A DNA stretch of 28,664 nt from JBBKWQ01 sp037969115 (GCA_037969115.1 JBBKWQ010000286.1:1-28664), one strand, 5' to 3'; shown: positions 6,546 through 15,282, numbered from the stretch's first letter. Made by a program: numbers and translations. The notes: generated from the sequence alone by a model not told the origin.

Positions 6546-9445
6546 GACACCATGCCCTCGCGGTACGCGAACGCGGCCGCTTCGCCTCGGTTCGACACGC
6601 CGAGTTTGCGAATGATGTTCGACACGTGCACGCTTGCAGTCTTCTCGCTGATGAACAGCGTCGACGCGATCTGACGATTCGTCGCACCAGTGCTGAGTGT
6701 TGCGAGCACCTCGCGTTCGCGAGCGGTGAGTCCGTGGCCCTCGGAGGCCACGTCGGTCAGGCCGACGTCGACTCTGGCGCGCCTCGCGAACGCTTCGATG
6801 AGCCCTTGAAGTGGCCTGGCGCCGAGCGATGCGACGACCGCGTGCGCCTCGGTGAGCAGGAGCGAGATCTGCGTACGGTCGTCGGTTGCCGACATCAGGG
6901 CCTCGGCATTCCTGAACCGGGTGTAGGCGGCGTGATACGGCATGCGCATCCGATCCCAAGCCGACGTGGTTGTCGCCCACCCTTCGGGGTCTGGCGAACC
7001 CGCAGCCCTGGCGAGTTCTGCTCCACATTGGATGGCGAGCGCCCCGACCTCGCGCTTCCAGCCGTTGGTGGGACCCGGTCGGGCCAGCAGATCCTCGATC
7101 TGCTTCACCAACGATGCACAACGCGTGAGCGCCAGATCGAGCTCGTCGATGCTGCCGTTTCGTCGGGCGGTGTCGGCGGCATCGGCCTCGCAACGACATC
7201 CCACCGCGAGCGCGTACGAGCTGGCGATCGGTCCGTCCAGATCGGCGGTGACGTCGAGCGCAGCGTCAACTGCTCGTCGTGCTTCGACGTGGCGGCCCTC
7301 CCAGGTCTCGAGCGTTGCGAGATTCACGAGTGGCCAGCCCTGTTGCTCTTGATCGGTGAAGACATTGCGCGCTGTCTTCGACTCGATCAGTCGTCTCGCC
7401 GACTCGAACTCGCCACGCTCTGCAACGATCTCGGTGAGAACGGCGTCGTCCCCGCCTGTCGAATACCGCTCGTTCGCCTCGTCGATCGTTGCTTGCGCAT
7501 CGTTCCAGCGGCCCAGCTTCATCAAGATGTCGGCGGCGTTCGCGTACAGCTCGGGCAGGAGGTGCCCCTGCCCGAGCCTCGGCAGTTGCACCGTTGCTTC
7601 TCGAAAGGCGACCAGGCATCGATCCCACTCGCCGGCGTCGGACAGGCATGCCATCGTGTTCCAGTAACTGCGCATCTGTTGGTGTGCGTCGCCGCATCGC
7701 TCGGCCCGCGTCAACGCCTCCCGAATCGTGGCCAGGCCGAGCTCGACATCGTCGATCACGGTGGCCAGTACCCCGAGAGTGTTGAGCGCGTCGGCTTCAG
7801 CGAGGATCGAACCGGTCGCCCGTGCCTCGTCCACCGCCAGGCTCGCGAAGGACCTCGCCTCGATGTACCTTCCGTGGGTCATGAGCTGCCCGGCGACACC
7901 GGCGAGCACTCTGGCGCGATCGGCGGACGGCGGTTCCTCCGGCACGAGCTCGAGCGCACGTTCGACGATCTCGAGTGCTTGATCGTGTTCGACCGTGTCG
8001 CGCACATATCGTCCGAGCCGTTCATGCAGGATGCCCGCGACTCGTGGCTCGGCGAACGGGTCGACGAGCGAGATCGCCTCACGAGCGAGCCTGGTGGCGT
8101 CGTCGGCATCGCCGCCCAAGAACGCGTCCTCCGCGGCCCTGCCCAGCAGATCGGCGAACTCGACTCCTGCGTGGTCTTCGGGCGCCGGTGTGCGATCCCA
8201 GTTGGCGATGATGCGAGCCAGGTGGTGGTGGGCTTCGGCGAAGGCGAAGATCGCTTCCGCCGCACTCGCCGCGCAACTCCACGCTTCGATGGCGCCGGAG
8301 ATCTCGCCGGCCGCCTCACGGTGATGGGCGAGCTGTGCGAGCAGTGCTGCGCGGTTTCCTGTCGTCCGATCGAGCTTCGCTGCAGTCACCCGGGCGAACG
8401 CCGCGTGGAACTGGGCTCGCTCGCCGGACAGCAGGTCCGCCTGAAGAGCCTCTCTCAACAGTGCGTGAGCGAACTGGGTGCCTGCTGGGGCGGCCACGAG
8501 CAGCCGCTTGTCGAGTGCCTCGCGGATGTGGTCCCTGATCTCGTTCACCGAAATCTCGGCAATGCCGGCGAGCGACTCGTCATCGACCTGGTCCTCGGCG
8601 ACCGACAGAATCCTGAGGGTGCGGCGCGCTGAGGGCGTGACGACGTCGGCCCTCACGAGAAGCAGCTCTCTGAGCGAGTCCGGGAGAGTCCGGCCGTCGA
8701 GGCCGTGGGCGGCGACGAGTTGCTCCACGAAGAACGGATTGCCCTGGGTACGCCTCATGACCGCGTCGAGCGTCGGCTCCGATGGTGCGCTTCCGGTGAG
8801 GTTCTCGATCAGTTCGGCGACGAGGAGGTCGGTGAACGGGTTGACATCGATGTGCTCGACCCTCGGATTTCGTGAGAGCTCGGCCAGCACGGGACGCAGC
8901 GGATGGTCGCGGTGGACGTCTTCGGTGCGATACGACATCACGAGCAGCAATCGGTCCGTCCGAAGGTTCGGGATGAGAAACGACAAGAGGTCGCGAGTGG
9001 ATCGATCGGCCCAGTGGAGATCTTCGATGACCACGACGGTCGGGGCGGACTCGGCGAGACGTGAGACGAGTTCGAGGAGTGCTTGAAAGAGGTGCGTCCG
9101 ACTGATGGGTTCGGACGTCGCCAGCGATGACGAAGACGCGATCGTGACGAGTCCTGCCGGAACGAGATGTCCGAACTCGGAATCGGAATCCAGTGACCGG
9201 AACATCTCGACGATCGGAGCGAATGGCACACCCTGTTCGCCGAGCGGAAGGCACGATCCGATGAGCACACGCGCATCGATGTGTTCGACGAAGTTCGTGA
9301 GCAGGCTGGACTTTCCCACACCGGCCGCACCTGCGACCAGCGCGACGTGGGTCTCGGCCGTCGACGCGCGGTCGAGTAGTGCGCACAGACGCTCGAGTTC
9401 GTCCTCACGGCCGATGAATCGACCCGCAAGTGGCTTGCGTGTCAT
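6542..9445 (-). CDS. Large ATPase-LuxR (LAL-like) transcriptional regulator
   Basis: The product has 967 residues from the ATG at 9445; a TTG lies directly before it. The N-terminal STAND-type AAA ATPase has Walker A GAAGVGKS (39-46) and a Walker B region VVVIEDLHWAD at about 137-147. A long central region of helical repeats follows, rich in Ala, Leu and Glu as in tetratricopeptide-type signal domains. The C-terminus is a LuxR/FixJ helix-turn-helix: LTAREREVLATLSTGATNRQ followed by IASTLFISEKTASVHVSNII. Such proteins are ATP-dependent activators that bind a small inducer through the central region. The gene is the first of a two-gene operon with the serine hydrolase, and the 98 bp upstream separate it from a divergent small gene. 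Ligand and targets are unknown; the adjacent hydrolase is the obvious candidate target. Confidence 0.93.
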   Translation of the reverse strand: MTRKPLAGRFIGREDELERLCALLDRASTAETHVALVAGAAGVGKSSLLTNFVEHIDARVLIGSCLPLGEQGVPFAPIVEMFRSLDSDSEFGHLVPAGLVTIASSSSLATSEPISRTHLFQALLELVSRLAESAPTVVVIEDLHWADRSTRDLLSFLIPNLRTDRLLLVMSYRTEDVHRDHPLRPVLAELSRNPRVEHIDVNPFTDLLVAELIENLTGSAPSEPTLDAVMRRTQGNPFFVEQLVAAHGLDGRTLPDSLRELLLVRADVVTPSARRTLRILSVAEDQVDDESLAGIAEISVNEIRDHIREALDKRLLVAAPAGTQFAHALLREALQADLLSGERAQFHAAFARVTAAKLDRTTGNRAALLAQLAHHREAAGEISGAIEAWSCAASAAEAIFAFAEAHHHLARIIANWDRTPAPEDHAGVEFADLLGRAAEDAFLGGDADDATRLAREAISLVDPFAEPRVAGILHERLGRYVRDTVEHDQALEIVERALELVPEEPPSADRARVLAGVAGQLMTHGRYIEARSFASLAVDEARATGSILAEADALNTLGVLATVIDDVELGLATIREALTRAERCGDAHQQMRSYWNTMACLSDAGEWDRCLVAFREATVQLPRLGQGHLLPELYANAADILMKLGRWNDAQATIDEANERYSTGGDDAVLTEIVAERGEFESARRLIESKTARNVFTDQEQQGWPLVNLATLETWEGRHVEARRAVDAALDVTADLDGPIASSYALAVGCRCEADAADTARRNGSIDELDLALTRCASLVKQIEDLLARPGPTNGWKREVGALAIQCGAELARAAGSPDPEGWATTTSAWDRMRMPYHAAYTRFRNAEALMSATDDRTQISLLLTEAHAVVASLGARPLQGLIEAFARRARVDVGLTDVASEGHGLTAREREVLATLSTGATNRQIASTLFISEKTASVHVSNIIRKLGVSNRGEAAAFAYREGMVS

Positions 9446-9543
9446 CAATCAAGTATCGCGCCCGGAGATGAGGCGGCCGAACCGATTTTCGAGGCGGAAA
9501 TACGCACTTTGCCCGATGTGGCGACGATCGCCTTAGGTGCAAC

Positions 9544-9750
9544 GTGAAGATCATGAGATTCCTCCGCAATTCCAACTCGAACACGTCCATGACGGTGACC
9601 GGTTTCAACCAGGGTCGTGTCTGGCTCGGCGACGACACGTCCGAGGAAGACGGCCGATCGGCGAACTGGTGGAACGACAGCTTCTCGTACGCGATGCGGA
9701 CGGGACTCGCGCGGTCGGTCGACCAACCGAACGCGTCGTGCGGCTCGTGA
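9544..9750 (+). CDS. Small protein of unknown function, 68 residues
   Basis: A short frame starts at GTG 9544 (an ATG three codons later is the alternative) with AGGTG 5-9 bases upstream. About 85 percent of codons end in G or C, as in the surrounding real genes, and the composition is protein-like rather than the Arg/Pro/Ser-rich pattern of shadow frames here. The product is hydrophilic with a Trp-containing middle (SANWWNDSFSYAM) and an Asp/Glu patch (GDDTSEEDG). No signal peptide, membrane helix, metal-binding motif or known domain is visible. It could be a genuine small protein or the tail of a decayed one. It is divergent from the LuxR gene and 54 bp ahead of the membrane-protein gene, perhaps co-transcribed. 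Confidence 0.45.
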   Translation: MKIMRFLRNSNSNTSMTVTGFNQGRVWLGDDTSEEDGRSANWWNDSFSYAMRTGLARSVDQPNASCGS

Positions 9751-9804
9751 ACGTTCAGATGTCGGCTGCTGTCGGCACCGGGCCGAGCTGAAGGAACTGC
9801 AGCC

Positions 9805-10200
9805 ATGTTGAGCGTTCCCCAAGGCGTCGGCGAGGTCGTGGCAACAGATCCGCGTCGATCGTTCGTTCCCGTCGTCGCTGCGATGATCGCTCTCGGTGTG
9901 CTCGACATCGTCGGGGCAATGTTGGCCCGATCATGGTCTGAACACCGTTCTGCGATCGCGATGCTCGGCGGGCTCATGGTGTTCGGGTTGTTGTTCGTCG
10001 TCTATGGCAAGAGCCTCGACTACGCCGAGCTGAGCACGGTGACGGTCGGGTGGGTCGTACTGCTCCAGGTCGGCGTGGTCGTGCTCGATCGTTTGCAGGG
10101 CGTGTCGATCCCTCCTGGGAGACTGACGGCTATCGGGCTCATCATCGCGCTCCAGGTGTATGTGATCATGAGCGACCTGGGCCAGCACACTGCAGGGTGA
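9805..10200 (+). CDS. Four-helix membrane protein, small-multidrug-resistance/EamA-like
   Basis: The product has 131 residues from the ATG at 9805, with AAGGA 9 bases upstream. Hydrophobic segments at about 20-41, 50-68, 78-97 and 105-122 predict four helices, the size and topology of small-multidrug-resistance and half-EamA proteins. The segment YGKSLDYAELSTVTVGWVVLLQVG (67-90) resembles the SMR pattern in which a polar YaeLS-type stretch precedes a hydrophobic helix; the charged Glu75 sits in a helix border, and the canonical membrane Glu of EmrE in helix one is not present. The gene is convergent with the ATP-grasp island. It might export a product of that island, but this rests on proximity only. 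The assignment is remote, and a conserved protein of unknown function is equally fair. Confidence 0.65.
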   Translation: MLSVPQGVGEVVATDPRRSFVPVVAAMIALGVLDIVGAMLARSWSEHRSAIAMLGGLMVFGLLFVVYGKSLDYAELSTVTVGWVVLLQVGVVVLDRLQGVSIPPGRLTAIGLIIALQVYVIMSDLGQHTAG

Positions 10201-10251
10201 CGCCGTGCCACCGTGCGCGCTGCATGCGGTGCGATCGGTCGGCGGCGATCG

Positions 10252-11469
10252 TCAGTCGCAGTAGAGATGGACTCCAGCGGCGATCCAGTCACCCATGGCG
10301 ATCGTGGAATCGAGGTCGGGGTGTCGCACCACGATGACGCCGTCTGACAGCACGGTCGCCTGCCAGTCGCGCCGACGCTGACCGAGCGGGACGAGATCGA
10401 GGTTGACGACGTGTTCGCCCATGGTGACCATCATGTGGGCGATGCCCTCGATTCGGGTGATGGTGCCCTGCCCTTGTGCCCGCTTGATGATCTGGGCGAC
10501 GTTGAACTTGCGCTCGGTCGGCTGACTGAACGTGCCGTGGCAGACGGCCTCGGCCCAGCCAGTGTAGAGATCGGTGTCGCAGGCATAGTTCATCATGTCG
10601 GTGAGCCGTCCACCCGGTGACCGGGCGCCGATCTCGCCGAAGACGACCTCACCGCTGTGCGTGCGATACCACTCCATGTGCGTGAAGCCGCTCTGGAACC
10701 CCATGGCGTGTATGACATCGCGACCCAGCGCCACGCCGTCGGCGATGAACGGGTCGGTCAGGTCGCGCCAGGCGATGACCTGAGGGCTGATCCATTCGAC
10801 CTGTTTGCCGATCAACGGATTCGGCCGGTATTCGCACACATTCTGGAAAGCGATCGAACCGGACGCGCACACCGTGTCGTACGTGAACTCGTCGCCCGAG
10901 ATGAACTCCTCGACGCTCACCTCGGGTATGTGCAGCAACTTGCCCAGCACATCTTCGAGTTCGGCATCGTTCTCGATCCGGTGAGTGTCCATGGAACCGG
11001 CGCCGGCAATGGGCTTGATGATGATGGGGTAGCCGATCTGCTCGGCCGCCTCTCTGCATCCGGCCCGGGTGGTGGTGCGCATCGACCGCGGCGTGCGCAG
11101 ACCGGCCGCCTCGACCATCTTCTTCATCTCACCCTTGTCGCGGAACGGCACGGTCTGCTGAACGGTGAGTCCCGGAGCACCGATCGCCTCGCGGAGCCGG
11201 GCGGCCATCAACATGGTCGGTTCCCACAGCGACTCGACGAGGTCGACATTGCGGCCTGCGAGTTGACCGAGCACGGTGCGGATCGCAGCGTCTTCGTCGG
11301 CCCACGATCCGATCTGGATGTAGCTCGACAGATCTCGTTTGGTGCGTTCCGGCAGTCCGTCGACGTGTTGATCACCGACGCCGATCACGCGGGCACCCAC
11401 GGCGGCCAGGCCAGACACGAACAACGGGATGTCGTTCGGGTAGCTCGGCGACAAGAACAGGACGTCCAT
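10252..11469 (-). CDS. ATP-grasp carboxylate-amine ligase A
   Basis: The product has 405 residues and is predicted to join a carboxylate to an amine through an acyl-phosphate at the cost of ATP. The N-terminal Rossmann-like part begins MDVLFLSPSYPND. The ATP-grasp fold follows with RDK (K112) before the first lobe, the nucleotide-binding Lys in IIIKP (K152), the Gly-rich loop AGAGSMDTHR, the hinge EEF (E187-E189 region), HMEWY (E266) and EIGARSPGG (E279) for magnesium. In that last motif the Asn of the usual E-x-N is Gly-Ala. The start is set at ATG 11469: AAGGTGGAG lies 8 bases upstream, and TGATG couples it to the stop of the preceding ligase. It is closely aligned with the plus-strand ligase C, residue for residue at active-site positions. 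Substrates unknown. Confidence 0.88.
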   Translation of the reverse strand: MDVLFLSPSYPNDIPLFVSGLAAVGARVIGVGDQHVDGLPERTKRDLSSYIQIGSWADEDAAIRTVLGQLAGRNVDLVESLWEPTMLMAARLREAIGAPGLTVQQTVPFRDKGEMKKMVEAAGLRTPRSMRTTTRAGCREAAEQIGYPIIIKPIAGAGSMDTHRIENDAELEDVLGKLLHIPEVSVEEFISGDEFTYDTVCASGSIAFQNVCEYRPNPLIGKQVEWISPQVIAWRDLTDPFIADGVALGRDVIHAMGFQSGFTHMEWYRTHSGEVVFGEIGARSPGGRLTDMMNYACDTDLYTGWAEAVCHGTFSQPTERKFNVAQIIKRAQGQGTITRIEGIAHMMVTMGEHVVNLDLVPLGQRRRDWQATVLSDGVIVVRHPDLDSTIAMGDWIAAGVHLYCD

Positions 11470-12692
11470 CAGCCGCACTCCACCTTGATGGTCGACACGA
11501 TCTCGCGGAGCGCGTTGTCGACAGCCTCGGTGTCTGCCGCACGCACGATCACGTAGCCGTCACCTTCGTAGGTCTCCGCCGGCATCCGACCGACTTCGGG
11601 GAGTCGCGACTCGACGACCAGCGCGTGTGTGGCCGCGCTCACCCGGTCGATGCCCGTGACCGACGTGATCGTTCGCCCCGCACCCTGCGCCCGTAGGTAG
11701 GCGGCGCCGACGGCGTAACGGCGCTGGGGAGGATCGAACTCGCCCAGCGTCACCAATCGAGCCCACGCGGCATACATGTCGGTGTCATACGCCCACGACA
11801 TCAACGAAGCGATCTGCGCGCCCGGCGGGCGTGCGCCGACCTCGGAGATCGCAACTGATCCGTCGGTGCGAAGGAACCATTCGAGATGTGAAAGCCCGGT
11901 TCTCAGTCCGAGAGCCTGAACGGCGCGTGCACCGAGGTCGCGGATGGGGGCGAACTCATCACCGTCGATCTCGCGGGGGAGTACCACGCACCACTGAATC
12001 CACGCGTTCTCCAACACGGTCAGCGGAGTCGGGCTGTAACGACCGATCGAATGCCACACGACCTCGCCGTCGACCATCACGCTCTCGAACGTGAACTCCT
12101 GCCCGACGAGGAACTCCTCGAGGAGCACCGGGGAATCCGCCGCCGGTGGGCTATGTGCCAGCCAGCGTTCCAACGCGTCGGAGTCGTCGAGGCGGAACGT
12201 GTTCCGGGCACCCATGCCTGCAAGCGGCTTGACGACCACCGGCTGTTGCCAGCGCTGCATCACCGAGCGGGCGCCGTCGGCCGATTCGACACGAGCATGC
12301 CGGGCGCAGGGGATTCCCGCGGCGTCGAACACCGACTTCATTCGGGACTTGTCGCGGAACTGCTCGGCGACCTCGACGCCCATTCCTTCGATGCCGAGCC
12401 GCTCACGCACCTGAGCGAGCGGTACTTGAAGGTTTTCGAGGATGGCGGTGAGCGTGTCGACGGTTCCGATGCGGTTCCGAACTTCGGCGACGGCGGTAGT
12501 GAGCTGACCGACGTCGAGGCAGTCGCCGATGTGCCAGTGTCCACTCAACCCGGCCCTGACGCTGTCTGGGAATCGTTCGAGCGGGTCGCTGCTGATCACG
12601 GTGACCTCGGTACCCGGAACTTCCACCATCTTCGTCAGAAAACGATTGGTTGCTTCGAGTACGTACGGGGCGACGAACACGACCTTCACCAT
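11469..12692 (-). CDS. ATP-grasp carboxylate-amine ligase B
   Basis: The product has 407 residues from the ATG at 12692. An ATP-grasp enzyme of the same subfamily as its neighbours, it has RDK (K115), VVVKPLAGMGAR with the ATP-binding Lys155, EEF at 192-194, HLEWF with E271, and EVGARPPGA with E284. It is the most divergent of the three paralogues: its N-terminal part starts VKVVFVAPYVLEATNRF and lacks the PSxPN signature of A and C. No strong ribosome-binding site precedes the ATG, and codons further upstream look non-coding. It is first in a two-gene minus-strand operon, sharing one base (TGATG) with ligase A, and is divergent from ligase C across a 77-bp gap. The likely role is one condensation step in the pathway encoded by the island; acceptor and donor are not predictable here. 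Confidence 0.87.
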   Translation of the reverse strand: MVKVVFVAPYVLEATNRFLTKMVEVPGTEVTVISSDPLERFPDSVRAGLSGHWHIGDCLDVGQLTTAVAEVRNRIGTVDTLTAILENLQVPLAQVRERLGIEGMGVEVAEQFRDKSRMKSVFDAAGIPCARHARVESADGARSVMQRWQQPVVVKPLAGMGARNTFRLDDSDALERWLAHSPPAADSPVLLEEFLVGQEFTFESVMVDGEVVWHSIGRYSPTPLTVLENAWIQWCVVLPREIDGDEFAPIRDLGARAVQALGLRTGLSHLEWFLRTDGSVAISEVGARPPGAQIASLMSWAYDTDMYAAWARLVTLGEFDPPQRRYAVGAAYLRAQGAGRTITSVTGIDRVSAATHALVVESRLPEVGRMPAETYEGDGYVIVRAADTEAVDNALREIVSTIKVECG

Positions 12693-12769
12693 GAGGTGCG
12701 ACCGTACCGCATCCCGCTCAGGCCTCTTGTTTTCACCGATGTCGACCGGGAACGAGTACAAATGTGGTC
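12693..12769. promoter_or_regulatory. Divergent promoter region of the ATP-grasp island
   Basis: The 77-bp gap separates the starts of ligase B (minus) and ligase C (plus) and must hold both promoters unless one lies inside a gene. On the plus strand a TACAAAT run (12757-12763) ends 6 bases before the GTG at 12770, which would fit a near-leaderless start. The minus side shows no clear element. No convincing operator palindrome is seen. Confidence 0.4.
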
Positions 12770-13993
12770 GTGAACGTGATCTTGCTCGAGCCGAGCTTCC
12801 CCGACAATCAGAAGCAATTCGCTCGGGCGCTGACCGAGGCGGGGGCCAGCGTGATCGGCATCGGCGAGCGCCCCAAGGACGGCCTCGACGGCGACGTGCG
12901 GGAGTGGCTGTCGCACTACGAGCAGGTCGACTCGGTCGTCAATGACGAGAGCGTCGCCCGCACGGTTCGTTGGGTTCAGGACGGGTTGTGGGTCGATCGT
13001 CTCGAGGCCACCGTCGAGGCCCACATCATGACCGCTGCCCGCGTCCGCGAGGCGTGCGGCATCCCCGGCACGTCGGTCCGCACCGCACATCTCTGTCGAG
13101 ACAAGCCCGAGATGAAGCAGGTGTTGCGCGACGCGGGCGTGCGCTGCGCCCGTTCCACCGGAGCCACGACGGCTGACGAGGTGCGAGCGTTCGCTGCCGA
13201 GGTCGGCTACCCGCTCATCATCAAGCCGCCAGACGGTGCAGGTGCATCGGGAACACATCGAATCGACGACGACCACGAACTCGAAGTCGCGGTCGCGACC
13301 AGTGGGCTGGCGCACGGCGCTGCGGTCGCGGTCGAGGAGTTCATCGACGGTCACGAGGGCTTCTACGACACGATCACCGTGAACGGCGAAATCGTTCACG
13401 ACTTCGTCAGTCACTATTACCCGAATGTTCTCGCGGCGATGCGGACCCGCTGGATCTCGCCGCAGTTCGTCGCGACCAACGAGGTCGATTCCGCCGACGG
13501 CTACAGCGAGTTGAAGGAGATGGGTCAGCGCGTCATCGAAGCGCTCGGTATCGGCTCGTCCGCGACGCACATGGAGTGGTTCGCCGGACCGAAAGGCCTC
13601 ATGTTCTCCGAGATCGGTTGTCGTCCTCCCGGCGTGCGGGCGTGGGACCTCTACGCCGTCGGCAACGACATCGACATCTACCGAGAGTGGGCAGAGGCCA
13701 TCGTGCATGGCCGGGCAACTCGCCCCGCATCGCGGCGGTTCTCGGCGGGAATCGTGGCGCTGCGACCCGAAGCCGATGGAACGATCTCGGGCTACTCGGG
13801 TCTCGACGAGATCCAGCGCAAACACGGCGATCTCATCATCGATGCCCATCTCCCGCCGGCGGGCACCCCGACGCAGCCGGTGGAAGCGGGCTATATGGCC
13901 AATGCATGGGTGCGTGCCCGCGACGAGCACTTCGATCATCTTCGGTCGGTGCTCGACGAGATCGGTCGCACGGTCACCGTGCACGCACACTGA
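12770..13993 (+). CDS. ATP-grasp carboxylate-amine ligase C
   Basis: The product has 407 residues from the GTG at 12770; an in-frame GTG at 12764 is the alternative. The later one gives MNVILLEPSFPDN, which aligns with the N-terminus of ligase A. Motifs are RDK (K112), LIIKPPDGAGASGTHR with K152, EEF (189-191), HMEWF (E269) and EIGCRPPGV (E281). These positions match ligase A almost exactly, showing recent shared ancestry despite opposite orientation. It begins the rightward operon of five genes; the next gene starts 17 bases after its stop. The Asn of the classic magnesium motif is again replaced, here by Gly-Cys. It is predicted to form an amide or peptide bond; substrate unknown. Confidence 0.88.
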   Translation: MNVILLEPSFPDNQKQFARALTEAGASVIGIGERPKDGLDGDVREWLSHYEQVDSVVNDESVARTVRWVQDGLWVDRLEATVEAHIMTAARVREACGIPGTSVRTAHLCRDKPEMKQVLRDAGVRCARSTGATTADEVRAFAAEVGYPLIIKPPDGAGASGTHRIDDDHELEVAVATSGLAHGAAVAVEEFIDGHEGFYDTITVNGEIVHDFVSHYYPNVLAAMRTRWISPQFVATNEVDSADGYSELKEMGQRVIEALGIGSSATHMEWFAGPKGLMFSEIGCRPPGVRAWDLYAVGNDIDIYREWAEAIVHGRATRPASRRFSAGIVALRPEADGTISGYSGLDEIQRKHGDLIIDAHLPPAGTPTQPVEAGYMANAWVRARDEHFDHLRSVLDEIGRTVTVHAH

Positions 13994-14010
13994 CGGCGTC
14001 GTCGATCATC

Positions 14011-15282
14011 ATGAACGAAGCAAATAGCGCCTTCACCGACATCGAGATCACTCCGACGACCGTACTGGCACCGCGGCTCACGCTCGATCCCGCCCTCACA
14101 CCCGAAGCCCTCGACCGGCTCGTGTTCGACCGAGGGTTTCCACTCACCACCGAGGGCGTGACCACGTTCGCGTTCCGGGGTGACGCAGACTCGGTCCGGC
14201 TGATCCATTTCGGGATCGGGCTGCCCGACGACCTTTCCTTCGAGCGACTGGGGGACTCGAAGTGGTGGTTGCTCGCGCTCGGGCTGCCCGACGGAACCCG
14301 ACTCGAATACCAGATCAAGATCATCGAGGGCGGTCACGAGCACGTGATCGAAGATCCGTTGAACCCACACGAAGCTCGTAACCCGTTCGGGCAGAATTCG
14401 GTCTGCCGGTCGTTCGGCTACACCGTTCCGCCGTGGGCCCTGTACGACCCTGCCGCCGGAAGGGGTTCACGTCGGTCGCTCACGATTCCGAGCGCGGCGC
14501 TCGGTCGCCCGGTTCCCGTGACGCTCTATCTTCCGGCGTCGTTCAGCACCGAACCGGAACACCGTGTTCCGCTCGTGATCCTGCACGACGGCACCGACTA
14601 CCTCCACTATGCGGAGGCTGCCACGGTGCTCGACAATCTCATCCACCGTGGTCTGGTACCGGAGTTCGTCGTCGCCTTCTGCGACCCGGTCGACCGCCTC
14701 ACGGAGTACGCCGATGACGAGCGTCACGCTCGATTCATCGCCGACGAGCTCGTGCCGTACCTCGAGTCGCACCTGCCACTCATCGGGGGGAGAGACGCAC
14801 GATGCCTCGGAGGTGCGAGCTTCGGCGCATTGGCGACGCTGGCGACGGCGTCTCGATATCCGGATGTCTTCGGTCGGCTGATGTTGCAGTCCGGGTCGTT
14901 CGCAGGCGCGAGTGGGGAATGCGTCGAGCCGGTCGACGACCTGTGGAGTCCGGTCTACGAGTTCGTGCGCGGCTACGTGTCTTCACCGGTGAAGGCCGCT
15001 GACAAGGTCTTCATGACCTGCGGTCTCCTCGAGCCGATGATCACCGAAAACCGCGCGATCCGACCGGTCTTGAAAGACACCGGCATGCAGGTGGTCATGG
15101 GCGAATCGCTCGATGGGCACACGTGGGGAAATTGGCGAGATCTGCTCGGTGTCGCGCTCCCGTGGCTGTTCGCCGACTCGTTCCGGCCACGCGAAGTCAG
15201 GCCATTCGAGCTCCCGGTACCGCCTGCTAGCTTTCGACCGACGGAATCCGAGGGAGATCCATGGCAGACCAACGACGCGTGA
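14011..15282 (+). CDS. Enterochelin-esterase-like alpha/beta hydrolase
   Basis: The product has 423 residues from the ATG at 14011; there is no obvious ribosome-binding site, and it follows the ligase C stop by 17 bases. An N-terminal beta-rich domain (about 40-150, with FAFRGDADSVRLIHF and YQIKIIEGGHEHVIEDPLNP) resembles the carbohydrate-binding-like domain of enterochelin esterases and is followed by an esterase-D-type alpha/beta hydrolase. The nucleophile motif is GGASFGA with S270; H370 (LDGHTWGNW) is the likely catalytic His, and E341 in GLLEPM sits where the acid is expected. No signal peptide, so cytoplasmic. In siderophore systems such enzymes hydrolyse ester-linked peptides; here it may release or trim the product of the ligases. 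The gene shares 22 bases with the next one, so the two are translated together. Confidence 0.83.
   Translation: MNEANSAFTDIEITPTTVLAPRLTLDPALTPEALDRLVFDRGFPLTTEGVTTFAFRGDADSVRLIHFGIGLPDDLSFERLGDSKWWLLALGLPDGTRLEYQIKIIEGGHEHVIEDPLNPHEARNPFGQNSVCRSFGYTVPPWALYDPAAGRGSRRSLTIPSAALGRPVPVTLYLPASFSTEPEHRVPLVILHDGTDYLHYAEAATVLDNLIHRGLVPEFVVAFCDPVDRLTEYADDERHARFIADELVPYLESHLPLIGGRDARCLGGASFGALATLATASRYPDVFGRLMLQSGSFAGASGECVEPVDDLWSPVYEFVRGYVSSPVKAADKVFMTCGLLEPMITENRAIRPVLKDTGMQVVMGESLDGHTWGNWRDLLGVALPWLFADSFRPREVRPFELPVPPASFRPTESEGDPWQTNDA

Noticed and set aside
6626..8632. Long plus-strand frame opposite the LuxR regulator
   Set aside because: Same shadow effect; composition is not protein-like and the minus-strand regulator has all family motifs.
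9520..9532. Small inverted repeat GGCGA-CGA-TCGCC upstream of the LuxR gene
   Set aside because: Five-bp stems with this GC content are frequent; too weak to call an operator.
10209..10231. Hairpin CACCG/CGGTG between the membrane gene and ligase A
   Set aside because: Only a 5-bp stem with a long loop and no T tract; not convincing as a terminator.
11470..11478. GTG at 11478 as the start of ligase A
   Set aside because: The ribosome-binding site AAGGTGGAG overlaps or abuts this GTG, whereas it is correctly spaced for the ATG at 11469.
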